Shown piece after piece: positions 10,341 to 20,503 of a stretch of DNA of 64,000 bases; positions within the stretch are counted from its first letter, which is position 1; each line of letters begins with the position of its first letter. A model generated the notes under the pieces. That model worked only from the letters and a program-made list of their open reading frames with translations, was not told the DNA's origin and did no database searches. The DNA is from Sphingobacteriaceae bacterium (lineage in GTDB: Bacteria > Bacteroidota > Bacteroidia > UBA7662): NCBI GenBank assembly GCA_030682795.1, contig JAUXNJ010000001.1, positions 62,001-126,000 on the forward strand, read 5' to 3'. The position numbers and the translations under genes are program-made.

Positions 10341-13300
10341 TCACTTCCGTACCACCATCCGGCGCATACCAATGTAAGCACCTTGCTGAACACGTACGAA
10401 ATACATGCCATCAGCTACATTTTGTAAATTTAGCTCCAATTGCACCCGCCCGCTTGCATTGCCCTGCTGCTCAAAATGCACCCTCTGGCCAGTAACGCTG
10501 AGTACTTCCACTTCTAATGTGCCATGGGCAGGTAAATCGAGACTTACCCAAGCCTTGCCATTAGTGGGGTTCGGATAGAGGTTTAGATCTAAATTAAATG
10601 CTTCTCTAACACCCACATTCAACACATTGATAAGGTTAGAGCTGTCAGATGCACAACTGTTACCATCTATCACAATGGCTCTATAACTGCCATTTTGAGT
10701 AATAACTAAGGTTTGGGAAGTCGCACCCGAAATAGCAGCTCCATTCAAATACCACTGGTTTCCTATGGCTATCGATGAGAACAAAGTATCGGAAGTGGCG
10801 GAAATACTAATCACAGGAGTAGAAGGACGCGGATTCACTGTTACCGTTACTGTTGCCGATGTATCAAAACAGCTACTGGTATTGGTTACAATCACACGAT
10901 AATCGCCTGCTAAAGTCACTGAAAGCGTTGGACTGGTTTGGCCAGTTAATACTGCGCCATTGCGTAGCCATACGTAAGTTACACCAGTAACTGGAGACGC
11001 ATTTAATAGCACCGAAGTTCCCTCGCAAATTGTGGTAGCACCAGCAGCTGTTAATCCCGCCGTTGGTAAAGCATTCACAGTAACGGTAACCGCAGCTGAA
11101 GTATCAAAACAACTGCTTGCGTTGGTCACAATCACACGGTAGGCACCGGCTTGCGTAGCCGTTAAACTAGCTGCTGTTTGACCAGCAACTACTGCTCCAT
11201 TGCGCAACCATACATAAGTAACACCCGTGGTTGGTGCTGCATTTAATACCACCGAACCGCCTGCACAGAAAGTGGTAGCACCAGCAGCTGTTAGTCCTGC
11301 CGTTGGTAAAGCATTCACAGTAACGGTAACCGCAGCTGAAGTATCAGCGCATCCCGATATTGAATTAGTCCCTACCACACGATAAGCACCACTTTGTGAA
11401 GCCACCAAACTGTTTCCGCTTTGATTGGCAATCACCGCATTGTTCAACAACCATACGTAGGAAACACCAGAGGTGGGTGTAGCAGTCAAATTAACTGTGC
11501 CACCCAAACAAAAGGTTGTTGCTGAAGCAGCAGTCAATTGAGTACCCGGGCCAGCAGTCACTGCTATGGATCTGGAGACACTACTGCCACAACCGGTTTG
11601 GGGGTCTGTATAAGCGTAGGTTATTTGATGCGTACCAGCGCCAGCTAAGGCTGGATTAAACACGCCATTTACCACACCTGGACCACTATAAACACCCCCT
11701 AGCGGCAAACCTCCACTCAAAGTAAAGGGGTTACCGCTTGCGCAAATAGCAGCAAAAGGGTTTAGGGTGACCACTGGAATATCATTCACTACGATTACGC
11801 TGGTATCGCTGCTACTACAACCTGTCAAACTATCTACATAAGTATATGTCAATACAAATGACCCAATACCTGCCAATTGAGGCAAAAACTGATTGTTATT
11901 CACACCAGTACCACTGTATGTGCCTCCAGCAGGCGTTGCCATATTCAGAACCAAAGGATTGGCATTGATACAATAGCCACCTAAGCTTGGAAAATTAACC
12001 ACAGGTAAGGCACTCACTACGATGGTTGCGGTGGCGGATGCTGTACATGACGTCTGTGGATTGGTGTAAGTATATACAATGCTATGGGTGCCTACCCCGG
12101 CAGTGGCCGGATTGAATACACCATTTGAAACACCAATACCGCTGTAGGTACCACCAACAGGACTGCCGCCAGTTAGATTTATTAAACCTGACGTCACACA
12201 AACGCCAGCAATCGGAGCCAAGGTTACCACTGGCAATGGGTTCACCACCACACTGATGCTGTCCATATTACTACAACCACTGCCGTTTGTAAAGCTATAG
12301 TAGAGTACATGTGTGCCTACACCCGCAAGAGATGGACTAAAAACTCCAGCTTGTATGCCTGGACCACTGTAAGTACCCCCAGCAGGTGCACCAGTTGTTA
12401 GGTTTAAACTGCCTGCACCAACACAAAAATTGCCGATACTTCCAAAAGTAACCGCAGGTAAAGCATTCACAGTAACCACCACTGTGTCGCTTATGGTGTA
12501 ATTCACCCCATCTGTCACGGTGTAAACAACATTCCAAATACCCACACCAGCAATAATCGGATTAAAACTGCCTACGCTAGCAGAAGTAATACCATTACCA
12601 CTCCAAGTACCGCCAGCTGGACTACCTATTAAATTAAAAACAGCCGTTCCAGCACATACCGACCTATCCGCACCAGCATTTACCACAGGTAACTGGTTAA
12701 CTGTCACCACAACGGAATCTACTGAACTACATCCAAAAAGACTTGAAACGGTAACAAAATAGGTTGTGGTAACCGCAGGTGAAGCAACAGGATTGGCAAT
12801 ATTGGTAGCACTTAAGCCTGTAGCTGGTGACCAGCTATAACTCGCGCCACCACTAGCTTGCAACTGGGTGTTATTACCAACAAAAATACTCGCATCTTGA
12901 CCAGCATTCGCAATAGGCAAAGGGTTGATGGAGATGGCCGCAGAACCAGTCATATTGGCGACACAATTACTTGTATTGGTAGCCTCTACTGTATAGGTGC
13001 CTGCCGTCGTTTGTAAACCAAAGTTGAGCGCCTGACCAGTACCTACTACAGGAGCACCAATGGCCTGACCACTAAGTTTCAGTTGATAATTCACGCCATT
13101 GGTTGAACCAGCCAAGCCCACCGCAATACCAGTACCACCAGCACAATAAGCACCACCACCGGTTACATTAAAAACTGTTGGTAGGCTACTCACTTGCGCT
13201 ACAATATTTCCTGAGCCACTGATACAATCTGCCGAGCTGATTTCACAGCTTACAACATCGCCTTGATCTAAATCATTACGAACCAGAGTAGCATTATTAC

Positions 13301-14186
13301 CAGCAGCCACACCATTCACACGCCACTGATAAACGGGGTTATTAATGGTACTCGCTGGCGTAGCACTATAGGTTACGGATGTCCCTCGGCAAACCGCACC
13401 AGCCGGCGCAGCAGCAAGCGTAACAACAACCCCCGAAACCGGATTCACTTTTAAACGTTGAGCGGCACTAAGCGCATTGCCAGTGCCATTACCTACAATA
13501 CAATGGAAATAATTGCCCGAAGCCTGTTGACTCTGATTAGCTATGCTCAAACTGGCACTGGTTGCCCCGCTCACCCCTGCACCGTTGGTTAAGTTGGTGA
13601 ACGATGCACCTCCATCAGTGCTGCGTTGCCATTGAAAAGTAGTAGCACCCGCTGCAGTCACAGTGAATTGAGCCGTGCCTAACTCACAAATTTGCCGATC
13701 ACCATTTGTAGCAGTTACCAAATTGGGTACCGCATTTGTAAACAAAGCACCGTTAATCAATGTCTCACTTATCAATTGGTTATTGGCACCCGTAAACTCC
13801 GTGTACTCTCGATTCCACAACAACTGAGAAACACCACCTTGGGCATTATAAGTAAATATCAGTTTAACCAAAGTATCAGTAACGCTAAGATTCGAACCAA
13901 CAAAGGCCATCTCTACTTGATTGCCATTTAAATTGCTGGTGAAAATACCCCCCGAAACAGGCGTGCCGCTTGTATTAACGGATTGAAAAGTCAATACTGC
14001 AGGATTAAATCTTACTCCTATGTTGAAAGCATTGATGCCTGAGCCCTGACCTAAAATAGGTACTACCACAGTAGCACCAGGTGCAGCTTGGATTACCGGT
14101 ATGGTACCCGTAAACTGCGCGAAAATTTGACTAGAAAGCAGTGTCATTAACACTGTGAACAGACCATTGCGAAATATCTTTTTCAT
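10341..14186 (-). CDS. large secreted repeat protein: N-terminal cohesin-like module, Ig/PKD-like repeats, T9SS type A C-terminal domain
   Basis: Signal peptide MKKIFRNGLFTVLMTLLSSQIFAQ; cohesin-like PVIQAAPGATVVVPILGQGSGINAFNIGVRFNPAVLTFQSV; repeats GGTYSGxGVxNGVFNPxxAGVGTHxIxYTY and AGATTFCAGGSVVLNAAPTTGVTYVWLRNGAVV; CTD LYPNPTNGKAWVSLDL...GMYFVRVQQGAYIGMRRMVVRK. Confidence 0.9.
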   Translation of the reverse strand: MKKIFRNGLFTVLMTLLSSQIFAQFTGTIPVIQAAPGATVVVPILGQGSGINAFNIGVRFNPAVLTFQSVNTSGTPVSGGIFTSNLNGNQVEMAFVGSNLSVTDTLVKLIFTYNAQGGVSQLLWNREYTEFTGANNQLISETLINGALFTNAVPNLVTATNGDRQICELGTAQFTVTAAGATTFQWQRSTDGGASFTNLTNGAGVSGATSASLSIANQSQQASGNYFHCIVGNGTGNALSAAQRLKVNPVSGVVVTLAAAPAGAVCRGTSVTYSATPASTINNPVYQWRVNGVAAGNNATLVRNDLDQGDVVSCEISSADCISGSGNIVAQVSSLPTVFNVTGGGAYCAGGTGIAVGLAGSTNGVNYQLKLSGQAIGAPVVGTGQALNFGLQTTAGTYTVEATNTSNCVANMTGSAAISINPLPIANAGQDASIFVGNNTQLQASGGASYSWSPATGLSATNIANPVASPAVTTTYFVTVSSLFGCSSVDSVVVTVNQLPVVNAGADRSVCAGTAVFNLIGSPAGGTWSGNGITSASVGSFNPIIAGVGIWNVVYTVTDGVNYTISDTVVVTVNALPAVTFGSIGNFCVGAGSLNLTTGAPAGGTYSGPGIQAGVFSPSLAGVGTHVLYYSFTNGSGCSNMDSISVVVNPLPVVTLAPIAGVCVTSGLINLTGGSPVGGTYSGIGVSNGVFNPATAGVGTHSIVYTYTNPQTSCTASATATIVVSALPVVNFPSLGGYCINANPLVLNMATPAGGTYSGTGVNNNQFLPQLAGIGSFVLTYTYVDSLTGCSSSDTSVIVVNDIPVVTLNPFAAICASGNPFTLSGGLPLGGVYSGPGVVNGVFNPALAGAGTHQITYAYTDPQTGCGSSVSRSIAVTAGPGTQLTAASATTFCLGGTVNLTATPTSGVSYVWLLNNAVIANQSGNSLVASQSGAYRVVGTNSISGCADTSAAVTVTVNALPTAGLTAAGATTFCAGGSVVLNAAPTTGVTYVWLRNGAVVAGQTAASLTATQAGAYRVIVTNASSCFDTSAAVTVTVNALPTAGLTAAGATTICEGTSVLLNASPVTGVTYVWLRNGAVLTGQTSPTLSVTLAGDYRVIVTNTSSCFDTSATVTVTVNPRPSTPVISISATSDTLFSSIAIGNQWYLNGAAISGATSQTLVITQNGSYRAIVIDGNSCASDSSNLINVLNVGVREAFNLDLNLYPNPTNGKAWVSLDLPAHGTLEVEVLSVTGQRVHFEQQGNASGRVQLELNLQNVADGMYFVRVQQGAYIGMRRMVVRK
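10861..11580 (-). repeat. three in-register 240-bp (80-aa) tandem repeats encoding Ig-like modules
   Basis: 11041-11100 and 11281-11340 differ at two positions; the period is exactly 240 bp. Confidence 0.85.
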
Positions 14187-14214
14187 GATTGCGAATTTTT
14201 AGGGTTGGATCTGT

Positions 14215-17200
14215 TTATTTCTGGATAATCATACGCTGTTGAACCGACTGCACGCCGCCGTTGCGGTGTAATTCCAATCGGATGAAATACATACCAGCCG
14301 ACAAGCTGCTTGCTGTCCAATCAAACTGGTACTTGCCAGCTACTTGGTAAGCATTTACCGGCATGTCTAATTGCCGTCCAGCAACATCGGTAATTACCAA
14401 GCGTACATCGCCCGATTCAGGCAGCACATAATCAATCTTAGTAAAGCTATTAGCCGGATTTGGATAATTCTTCAAGCTAAGCTCGCTTCCAAATGAACTG
14501 GAAGTCCATACCGGAGTACGCAGGCCAATCATTCGGTAGGCTTCCGCTTGCCGGTTAGTTAACTCACTCTGCCCAACCAATTCAAATGGCAAGCCCCTTT
14601 CGCCGAAGCCGCGGGTGTGAATAATCAATTGAAGTAATTGATCGCCTGCCTCATACTGCGGGAGGGCCCCCGGTGCATACCAACCAATCTTAACCAGCTG
14701 CCCATTTTGCGTGAAGATGGGCTGCATGCTGCTGCCTAGCAATCGAACCGACTCCAATACATCACCTGGATGTAAAATCAACTCTAATTGTAAAGCTGCA
14801 AGTTCCAAACCCTCTTCGAGGTAAAGAGGCACTTCTACTTTTCCAAAAGCAGGCCGACCCGTAGCCAAAGTCTCTTGCGTAGTAAGCAACACTTTTGGCA
14901 ACACACGTAACCCTGGCTCATAACTACCATTCACATCACCCATACAAATGGCACGTACATTAAACGAGATGTTTTGACCTGCCATACGTAAAGTATCAAC
15001 TGAATATGCCCAATCGCCAGTAACGAAACTGCTGATATTATTCACTGCTCTTTGCAATGTTAATAAAGCATCCGTACCATTTATAGCACCATCATTGTTT
15101 ACATCGGCAGCCTTTACCTTCAAGCCAGTCAACAATGTTGAATCAGCAAAATAATTATTGATCAAAAAGGCATCAGCCGAACTAACCCCGCCCCAAGGCT
15201 TGTTGGTAGTGCCGCGCAAAATGTAAGGGGCATTAGCCAAGTTCTGAAAAAGATAGCTCGCCGCAGCATTTACATTGGTAGTAGCTAATTGTGCACCTAA
15301 GCTATCGGCTAATACCACGGTACCACTATTCAGTGGGCTAAAGAAAACATTATCGTACACCAGCTTGCCCTGTATATTCTTACCAAGCGAGGCGGAATCA
15401 ATGGTTATGATTACTGAATCAACAACACCACAACCATTCGCACCAGTTACGCTAAGATAATAAATAGTGGTAACAGCCGGTGAGGCCGTAGGACTAAGCA
15501 CATTGGTAGCACTCAAACCTGCTGCCGGACTCCAACTGATGGTATAAGGTTGTACTCCTCCCGTAGCTGTTGCATTCAATACCACGGAGGCACCCGGCGC
15601 AATCGCCATGTCGATGCCGGCATCAATGCTCGGCGTTGGATTCACAATAACAGCAACACTACCTGTCAACACACAGCCTTCGGCTGTTGTGGCGGTAACG
15701 GTATAAATGGTGGTTGTGAGGGGCCTCGCTACAGGGTTAGCAATATTAGTTGCACTCAAACCTGTAGCCGGGCTCCAATTATAGCTCACACCAGCACCTA
15801 CATAACCCGTTAAACTTGCTCCTAAAGAAACAGCACCACCTCTACAAATGGTTTGGTTATTACCGGCATTAATAACTGGAACATATACCATCACCGTATC
15901 TCGGTTAGTACAGCCGCTGGCATCAGTACCTGTTACGATGTAACGCGTGGTAGCCGCAGGGTTAGCCATTGGATTAGCAATATTAGTCGCACTTAATCCC
16001 GTTGCCGGAGACCACGTATAACTCACACCACCCGATGCATTTAATTGAACAGCATTGCCATTGCAAACTGTCAAATCCGCTCCTGCTTGAATCAGAGGTC
16101 GAGAATTCACCGTAACCACAACCGTATCGAGCGAAACACATCCGCTGTTGGTCAAACCAGCCACGATATAGGCAGTGGTTTGCAATGGACTAGCTACTGG
16201 ATTTGCAATATTATTGGCACTCAAACCTGTAGCTGGAGACCAAAAATACTGAGTAGCGCCACTGGCTTGTAATTGCACACTACCTCCGGCACACACCGAT
16301 ACGTCTGGTCCAGCAGTCATATTCGGGTCACTAAAGATATTTACGGTTACCGTATCTGTAATACTACAGCCAGACGTATTGAAAATTTGAACACTGTAAG
16401 AAGTACTCACGATGGGTGAAACCACGATGCTTGCACTGGTAGCGCCCGTACTCCACAAATAACTACTCCCACCTGTTGCTATTAACGTGGAGGAGGATCC
16501 CAAACAAATGGTTTGGTCAGCACCTGCACCGCCCGTTGGCAAAGCCAAAACAGTAAGTGAACGCGTAGCTACATTACTGCATCCCAGTGCATCGGTAAAG
16601 CTGTAAGTAATGATGTGTGTGCCTACACCTGCCTGAGCTGGGTTAAATTGGCCCTGTGAAACTCCAGTACCCGAAAATACACCTCCCGTTGGGAAAGCTT
16701 GTAAGAATACAGGAGCAGCACCAAGACACAGGTTACTTAGAGCAGGGAAGGTAATGCTTGGCAAGGCATTGGCGGTAATACCTCCATTGATCAAGGTCCG
16801 AGGGTATTGGTTGCCAGCCAAGTTGCTAATTTGACCACTGCCAGCACTAACTGTATCCCAAATAAGGGTGCTGCTACCATTGGCTGTGAAATTTAAATTC
16901 AGCAATGTACCTGTACCCAAGCTCACTGGATTAAATCCGAACCAACTCAAATTCACTCGGCCATTACTTGCACTTGTAGCCAAAGTAGCTTGCAAAGCTG
17001 CAGGCACTCCGCTCACTCCTGTAAAAATAAGATTCGATTGGTTGTAAAGGATCCGAAGCGAGAAAGTAGCTACTTGGTCGAAATTCTGGATTGAAATAGG
17101 CACTACCACACTTCCACCAGCACATATCGCTTGATTCGGTAAACTTACCACAATGGTTGCTACATTTGGATTCACCGTTAAAGTAACCGCCTGGGAGTTT

Positions 17201-20200
17201 ACTGAAGGAGGGCACTGGCCATTGACCACTACACGAAACTGCTTACCCGAAAAGCTCAATGGGGTATTCGCAATATTCAATGTTGCCGTGGTTACACCTG
17301 AATAAGGTGTTTGATTTGAAAGATTGACCCAATTACCATTCGCCAATTCTTGCCACTGAAACGTACTGGCATTGTTGGCAGCTACTGTGAAGCTACTCGA
17401 GCTTCCTTCGGTTATTGTAACCGGACTGGGTTGCTGTGTAATGGTTGCGGCAGTTCCTGCCACGTTTACTGAGCCATTGCTGTAGGTGGACAGCAATACG
17501 GTACCATTAAAATCAGCAAACTCATTGGCACCTTGCTGTGTCTGGTTCCATACTAACTGACTTTGGCCCAATACCCTCGCTGTAAATTGGAGCGTAATTA
17601 AGCTACCATTGCCGATGGTGGCTGGGTTAATATTAAACCATGAAGCCCTAATTTGGTTTCCTACACTATTGACAATAGCACCATTTTGGATGGCTGCATT
17701 GGCGGTAAATCCTGTATATTGTAATACAGCAGTATCATAACCCAAACTCAAAGAGAAGGCGGCTACATCAATAAAATTGGTAACCATTATTGGTACCGAA
17801 ATGGTCTGGCCTAAGCAACCCGAGAAGCTACCAACACTAGCACCAACCGTTAAGTTTGAGGCGGCTACGGTCAAAATAACTGAGTTGGAATTCAATCCGC
17901 CCTGACAATTGCCAGTGAGGCGCACTCGATAGGCTGCACCACTTAAAACTGGACTCGCAATCACTCGAAGCACGGCAGATTGTGCGCCCGAATACACAGC
18001 ATCATTGATCAAATTAGTCCATACACCATTGATCAGACGCTGCCATTGATAACCAGCCACATGACTAGCTTGCACACTAAAAACTGCTGTATCACCATTA
18101 GCGACTAATTGACTACTAGGCTGTTGGCTGAATGCAGGTGCAGGATTAGGCTGTATCTGTTGGTTGGTATAATTTGCGGCACGCAGCTGCCCGTTATCGT
18201 CGGCAAACTCGCAATTTCCTGGTGTTTGTAAATCCCAGATCAAAGTAGCGCTTGCCTGAACGATATAACGATAGGTTATTAAGGTCGTTTGCGATGGCAA
18301 ATTTAGTGGCTGAACATTAAACCAAGCAAAAGCTACTCTGTCAGCTGTATTGCTTACGCTTAAATTAGTTCCTAAACTTGGATGTACATTTTTAAAGCCT
18401 ACATACTGTAAAGCCTGCACCGGATTTTGCAAGACCAAGGAGATGGCACTGATCAATTGAAGATTATCCACTTTAACATGTATATCCAGGGTATCACCCA
18501 CGCAAGCTTGACCCGACTCCAAGTAAACCTGAATGGCAGGTAACTGACCAGGATTGACCAGCAAATCGACAGCATTCGAAAACACTGGATTAGGACAAGA
18601 ACCCAACAATTTCACGCGATACTGACGCCCATTGAATGCCAAAGGCACATTGTTCAATTGTAAAGTCGCTGTATTTACGCCACTATGAACTGAATCATTG
18701 ACCAAACTGAGCCATTGACCATTCGAAAAATATTGCCATTCATAGCTTTGCACATCTGAAGCTACCACCGTAAAACTGGCTGAATTACCCGCTACAATGC
18801 TTACACTACTTGGATGATTTTGAATGGTAATGCCTACTGAACTTACCAAGCCATTCACAAAATTGGCAGGTATTATGTCTCCATTAATATTGGCCAACTC
18901 ACAATTACCAACAGTTTGAAGATCCCATTGCAAAGGCGAATTACCTCGAACCACAAAACGCATGTCAAATAAATTGCCTGGAACAAGGTTGATAGCATTC
19001 ACCGAAAACCAAGATGCAAATACTTTGCTATTGTTGGCATTCACTATAAGAGCACTGCTAATTGCAGGTAAAGCATTGGCAAAACCCACAAACTCCAATT
19101 GCTGCATATTATAGTTCAATGCCAGAGAAAGTGCAGCAAGGCCGTTGATTTCAGAATTCAAAACGGGTATCGACAACGTATCGCCGATGCAACCCACAAG
19201 GTTAGCTGGCAATGAAATTGAAACCATTGGGCCACCTCCCGCAGGGGCACCTAAATAAATAGAATCTACGTAATAAAATTCTCCGGTACCTGGATTGCCA
19301 AAATCATAAAAAATCGAAAGAACTTTATAGGATGTAGCTAAATTCAAACCTGGACTCGCCGTTGAAAAGTCGAAAGTCAAAGTTTGCCACCCAGCTGTGG
19401 TGGTATTCCGTTGTACCTCTGCATAATTGCTCGGGTTGTTAAGCTCTTCAACCTTTAAAAGAATTGGCTTATTTGCTGCTGGCGCAAAAATCTTAGCAGA
19501 AATACTCGTTGCCCCAGGAGCAAAAGCAATAGCATTGGTCAATCCATTTGGCGGACTCACTGTAGTACCTGCCCAAGTCTGTGCCCCAACTGTTTTTTCA
19601 GTCTTCAAGGTCATATTTGAGGCATTGGTCGGATCGGCTACTAAAAAAGAAGCGTTTCCGCCAAAATCATTAAAGCTATAAGTTAAGCTTGGATCGTCCC
19701 ATGTAATGGGTAAACTAATGGGACTAATTGTACTGCCACCAGTTACCAATAGCGTGATGGGCGCTGAAATTGCGGGAGCAGGGCAGCTGCTGAACACAAG
19801 CACCCTGTAAGTACTATTATTAAGTGACAGAGGTGCGTTATTAATCGCTAAAACCGCAATAGTTGAGCCAGTATAAATGCTGTTATCCTGCAGATTATCC
19901 CATGATTGACCATTCCAAATCTGCCATTGATAGCCAGTAGCTGCCGAAGCACTTACCGAAAACATGGTCGATCCATTCAATGGTATTTGAGTATTACCCG
20001 AAGGCTGTGAATTAATCACCGCTCCCGAAGCATTTACAGCGCCATTGCTGTACCCCGCTGCAATTGGATCCCCGTTGATATCGGCAAATTCACAATTACC
20101 AGACGTTTGTAAATCCCAAACAAGCGACGATGACCCACCAACTACAAATTTAGCTTCGAATAAAACCCCCTGGTTCAAATTAATCGCACTAGTGGCAAAC

Positions 20201-20487
20201 CACGATGCCAATACCTTGCCACCAGTAGCATTCACCAATAAGCCTGCACTAATTTGTGGAGAAGCGTTGGCAAAGCCAACATACGTCAATGCCTGTTGAC
20301 TGTACCCAAGTGCCAACGAAATGGCTGCAATACCATTACCACCAGAGGCATTAATTGGCACTGTAACCGTATCGCCAGCACAGCCTGAAACTGTCCCGGC
20401 AGTAATCGCGATGTTTGATTGGGCATGCGCGACGGAGAAGGTGAGGAACATCCACACCAGTAGCCATAATTTATTCATCTTTTTCAT
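14215..20487 (-). CDS. scaffoldin-like secreted protein: five cohesin-like modules alternating with Ig-like modules, CBM-like module, PKD-like repeats, dockerin-like module, C-terminal cohesin-like module, T9SS type A domain
   Basis: Signal peptide MKKMNKLWLLVWMFLTFSVAHAQ; repeated GCxGDTxxxPI...ISLALxYxxQxLxYVGFAN...WDLQTxGNCEFADINGD; dockerin-like KAADVNNDGAINGTDALLTLQRAV; CTD NYPNPANSFTKIDYVLPESGDVRLVITDVAGRQL...GMYFIRLELHRNGGVQSVQQRMIIQK. Confidence 0.9.
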   Translation of the reverse strand: MKKMNKLWLLVWMFLTFSVAHAQSNIAITAGTVSGCAGDTVTVPINASGGNGIAAISLALGYSQQALTYVGFANASPQISAGLLVNATGGKVLASWFATSAINLNQGVLFEAKFVVGGSSSLVWDLQTSGNCEFADINGDPIAAGYSNGAVNASGAVINSQPSGNTQIPLNGSTMFSVSASAATGYQWQIWNGQSWDNLQDNSIYTGSTIAVLAINNAPLSLNNSTYRVLVFSSCPAPAISAPITLLVTGGSTISPISLPITWDDPSLTYSFNDFGGNASFLVADPTNASNMTLKTEKTVGAQTWAGTTVSPPNGLTNAIAFAPGATSISAKIFAPAANKPILLKVEELNNPSNYAEVQRNTTTAGWQTLTFDFSTASPGLNLATSYKVLSIFYDFGNPGTGEFYYVDSIYLGAPAGGGPMVSISLPANLVGCIGDTLSIPVLNSEINGLAALSLALNYNMQQLEFVGFANALPAISSALIVNANNSKVFASWFSVNAINLVPGNLFDMRFVVRGNSPLQWDLQTVGNCELANINGDIIPANFVNGLVSSVGITIQNHPSSVSIVAGNSASFTVVASDVQSYEWQYFSNGQWLSLVNDSVHSGVNTATLQLNNVPLAFNGRQYRVKLLGSCPNPVFSNAVDLLVNPGQLPAIQVYLESGQACVGDTLDIHVKVDNLQLISAISLVLQNPVQALQYVGFKNVHPSLGTNLSVSNTADRVAFAWFNVQPLNLPSQTTLITYRYIVQASATLIWDLQTPGNCEFADDNGQLRAANYTNQQIQPNPAPAFSQQPSSQLVANGDTAVFSVQASHVAGYQWQRLINGVWTNLINDAVYSGAQSAVLRVIASPVLSGAAYRVRLTGNCQGGLNSNSVILTVAASNLTVGASVGSFSGCLGQTISVPIMVTNFIDVAAFSLSLGYDTAVLQYTGFTANAAIQNGAIVNSVGNQIRASWFNINPATIGNGSLITLQFTARVLGQSQLVWNQTQQGANEFADFNGTVLLSTYSNGSVNVAGTAATITQQPSPVTITEGSSSSFTVAANNASTFQWQELANGNWVNLSNQTPYSGVTTATLNIANTPLSFSGKQFRVVVNGQCPPSVNSQAVTLTVNPNVATIVVSLPNQAICAGGSVVVPISIQNFDQVATFSLRILYNQSNLIFTGVSGVPAALQATLATSASNGRVNLSWFGFNPVSLGTGTLLNLNFTANGSSTLIWDTVSAGSGQISNLAGNQYPRTLINGGITANALPSITFPALSNLCLGAAPVFLQAFPTGGVFSGTGVSQGQFNPAQAGVGTHIITYSFTDALGCSNVATRSLTVLALPTGGAGADQTICLGSSSTLIATGGSSYLWSTGATSASIVVSPIVSTSYSVQIFNTSGCSITDTVTVNIFSDPNMTAGPDVSVCAGGSVQLQASGATQYFWSPATGLSANNIANPVASPLQTTAYIVAGLTNSGCVSLDTVVVTVNSRPLIQAGADLTVCNGNAVQLNASGGVSYTWSPATGLSATNIANPMANPAATTRYIVTGTDASGCTNRDTVMVYVPVINAGNNQTICRGGAVSLGASLTGYVGAGVSYNWSPATGLSATNIANPVARPLTTTIYTVTATTAEGCVLTGSVAVIVNPTPSIDAGIDMAIAPGASVVLNATATGGVQPYTISWSPAAGLSATNVLSPTASPAVTTIYYLSVTGANGCGVVDSVIITIDSASLGKNIQGKLVYDNVFFSPLNSGTVVLADSLGAQLATTNVNAAASYLFQNLANAPYILRGTTNKPWGGVSSADAFLINNYFADSTLLTGLKVKAADVNNDGAINGTDALLTLQRAVNNISSFVTGDWAYSVDTLRMAGQNISFNVRAICMGDVNGSYEPGLRVLPKVLLTTQETLATGRPAFGKVEVPLYLEEGLELAALQLELILHPGDVLESVRLLGSSMQPIFTQNGQLVKIGWYAPGALPQYEAGDQLLQLIIHTRGFGERGLPFELVGQSELTNRQAEAYRMIGLRTPVWTSSSFGSELSLKNYPNPANSFTKIDYVLPESGDVRLVITDVAGRQLDMPVNAYQVAGKYQFDWTASSLSAGMYFIRLELHRNGGVQSVQQRMIIQK
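15037..15199 (-). other. dockerin-like module inside the 2090-aa protein
   Basis: WGGVSSADAFLINNYFADSTLLTGLKVKAADVNNDGAINGTDALLTLQRAV: a degenerate and an intact Ca-loop (DVNNDGAINGTD), with a further GDVNGSYEPG downstream. Confidence 0.7.
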
Positions 20488-20503
20488 AGGTAAGTCTGGT
20501 TCA

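Noticed and set aside
10861-11580. CRISPR-like regular repeats
   Set aside because: The 240-bp units are contiguous, in frame and encode Ig-like modules; there are no short repeats with unique spacers and no cas genes.
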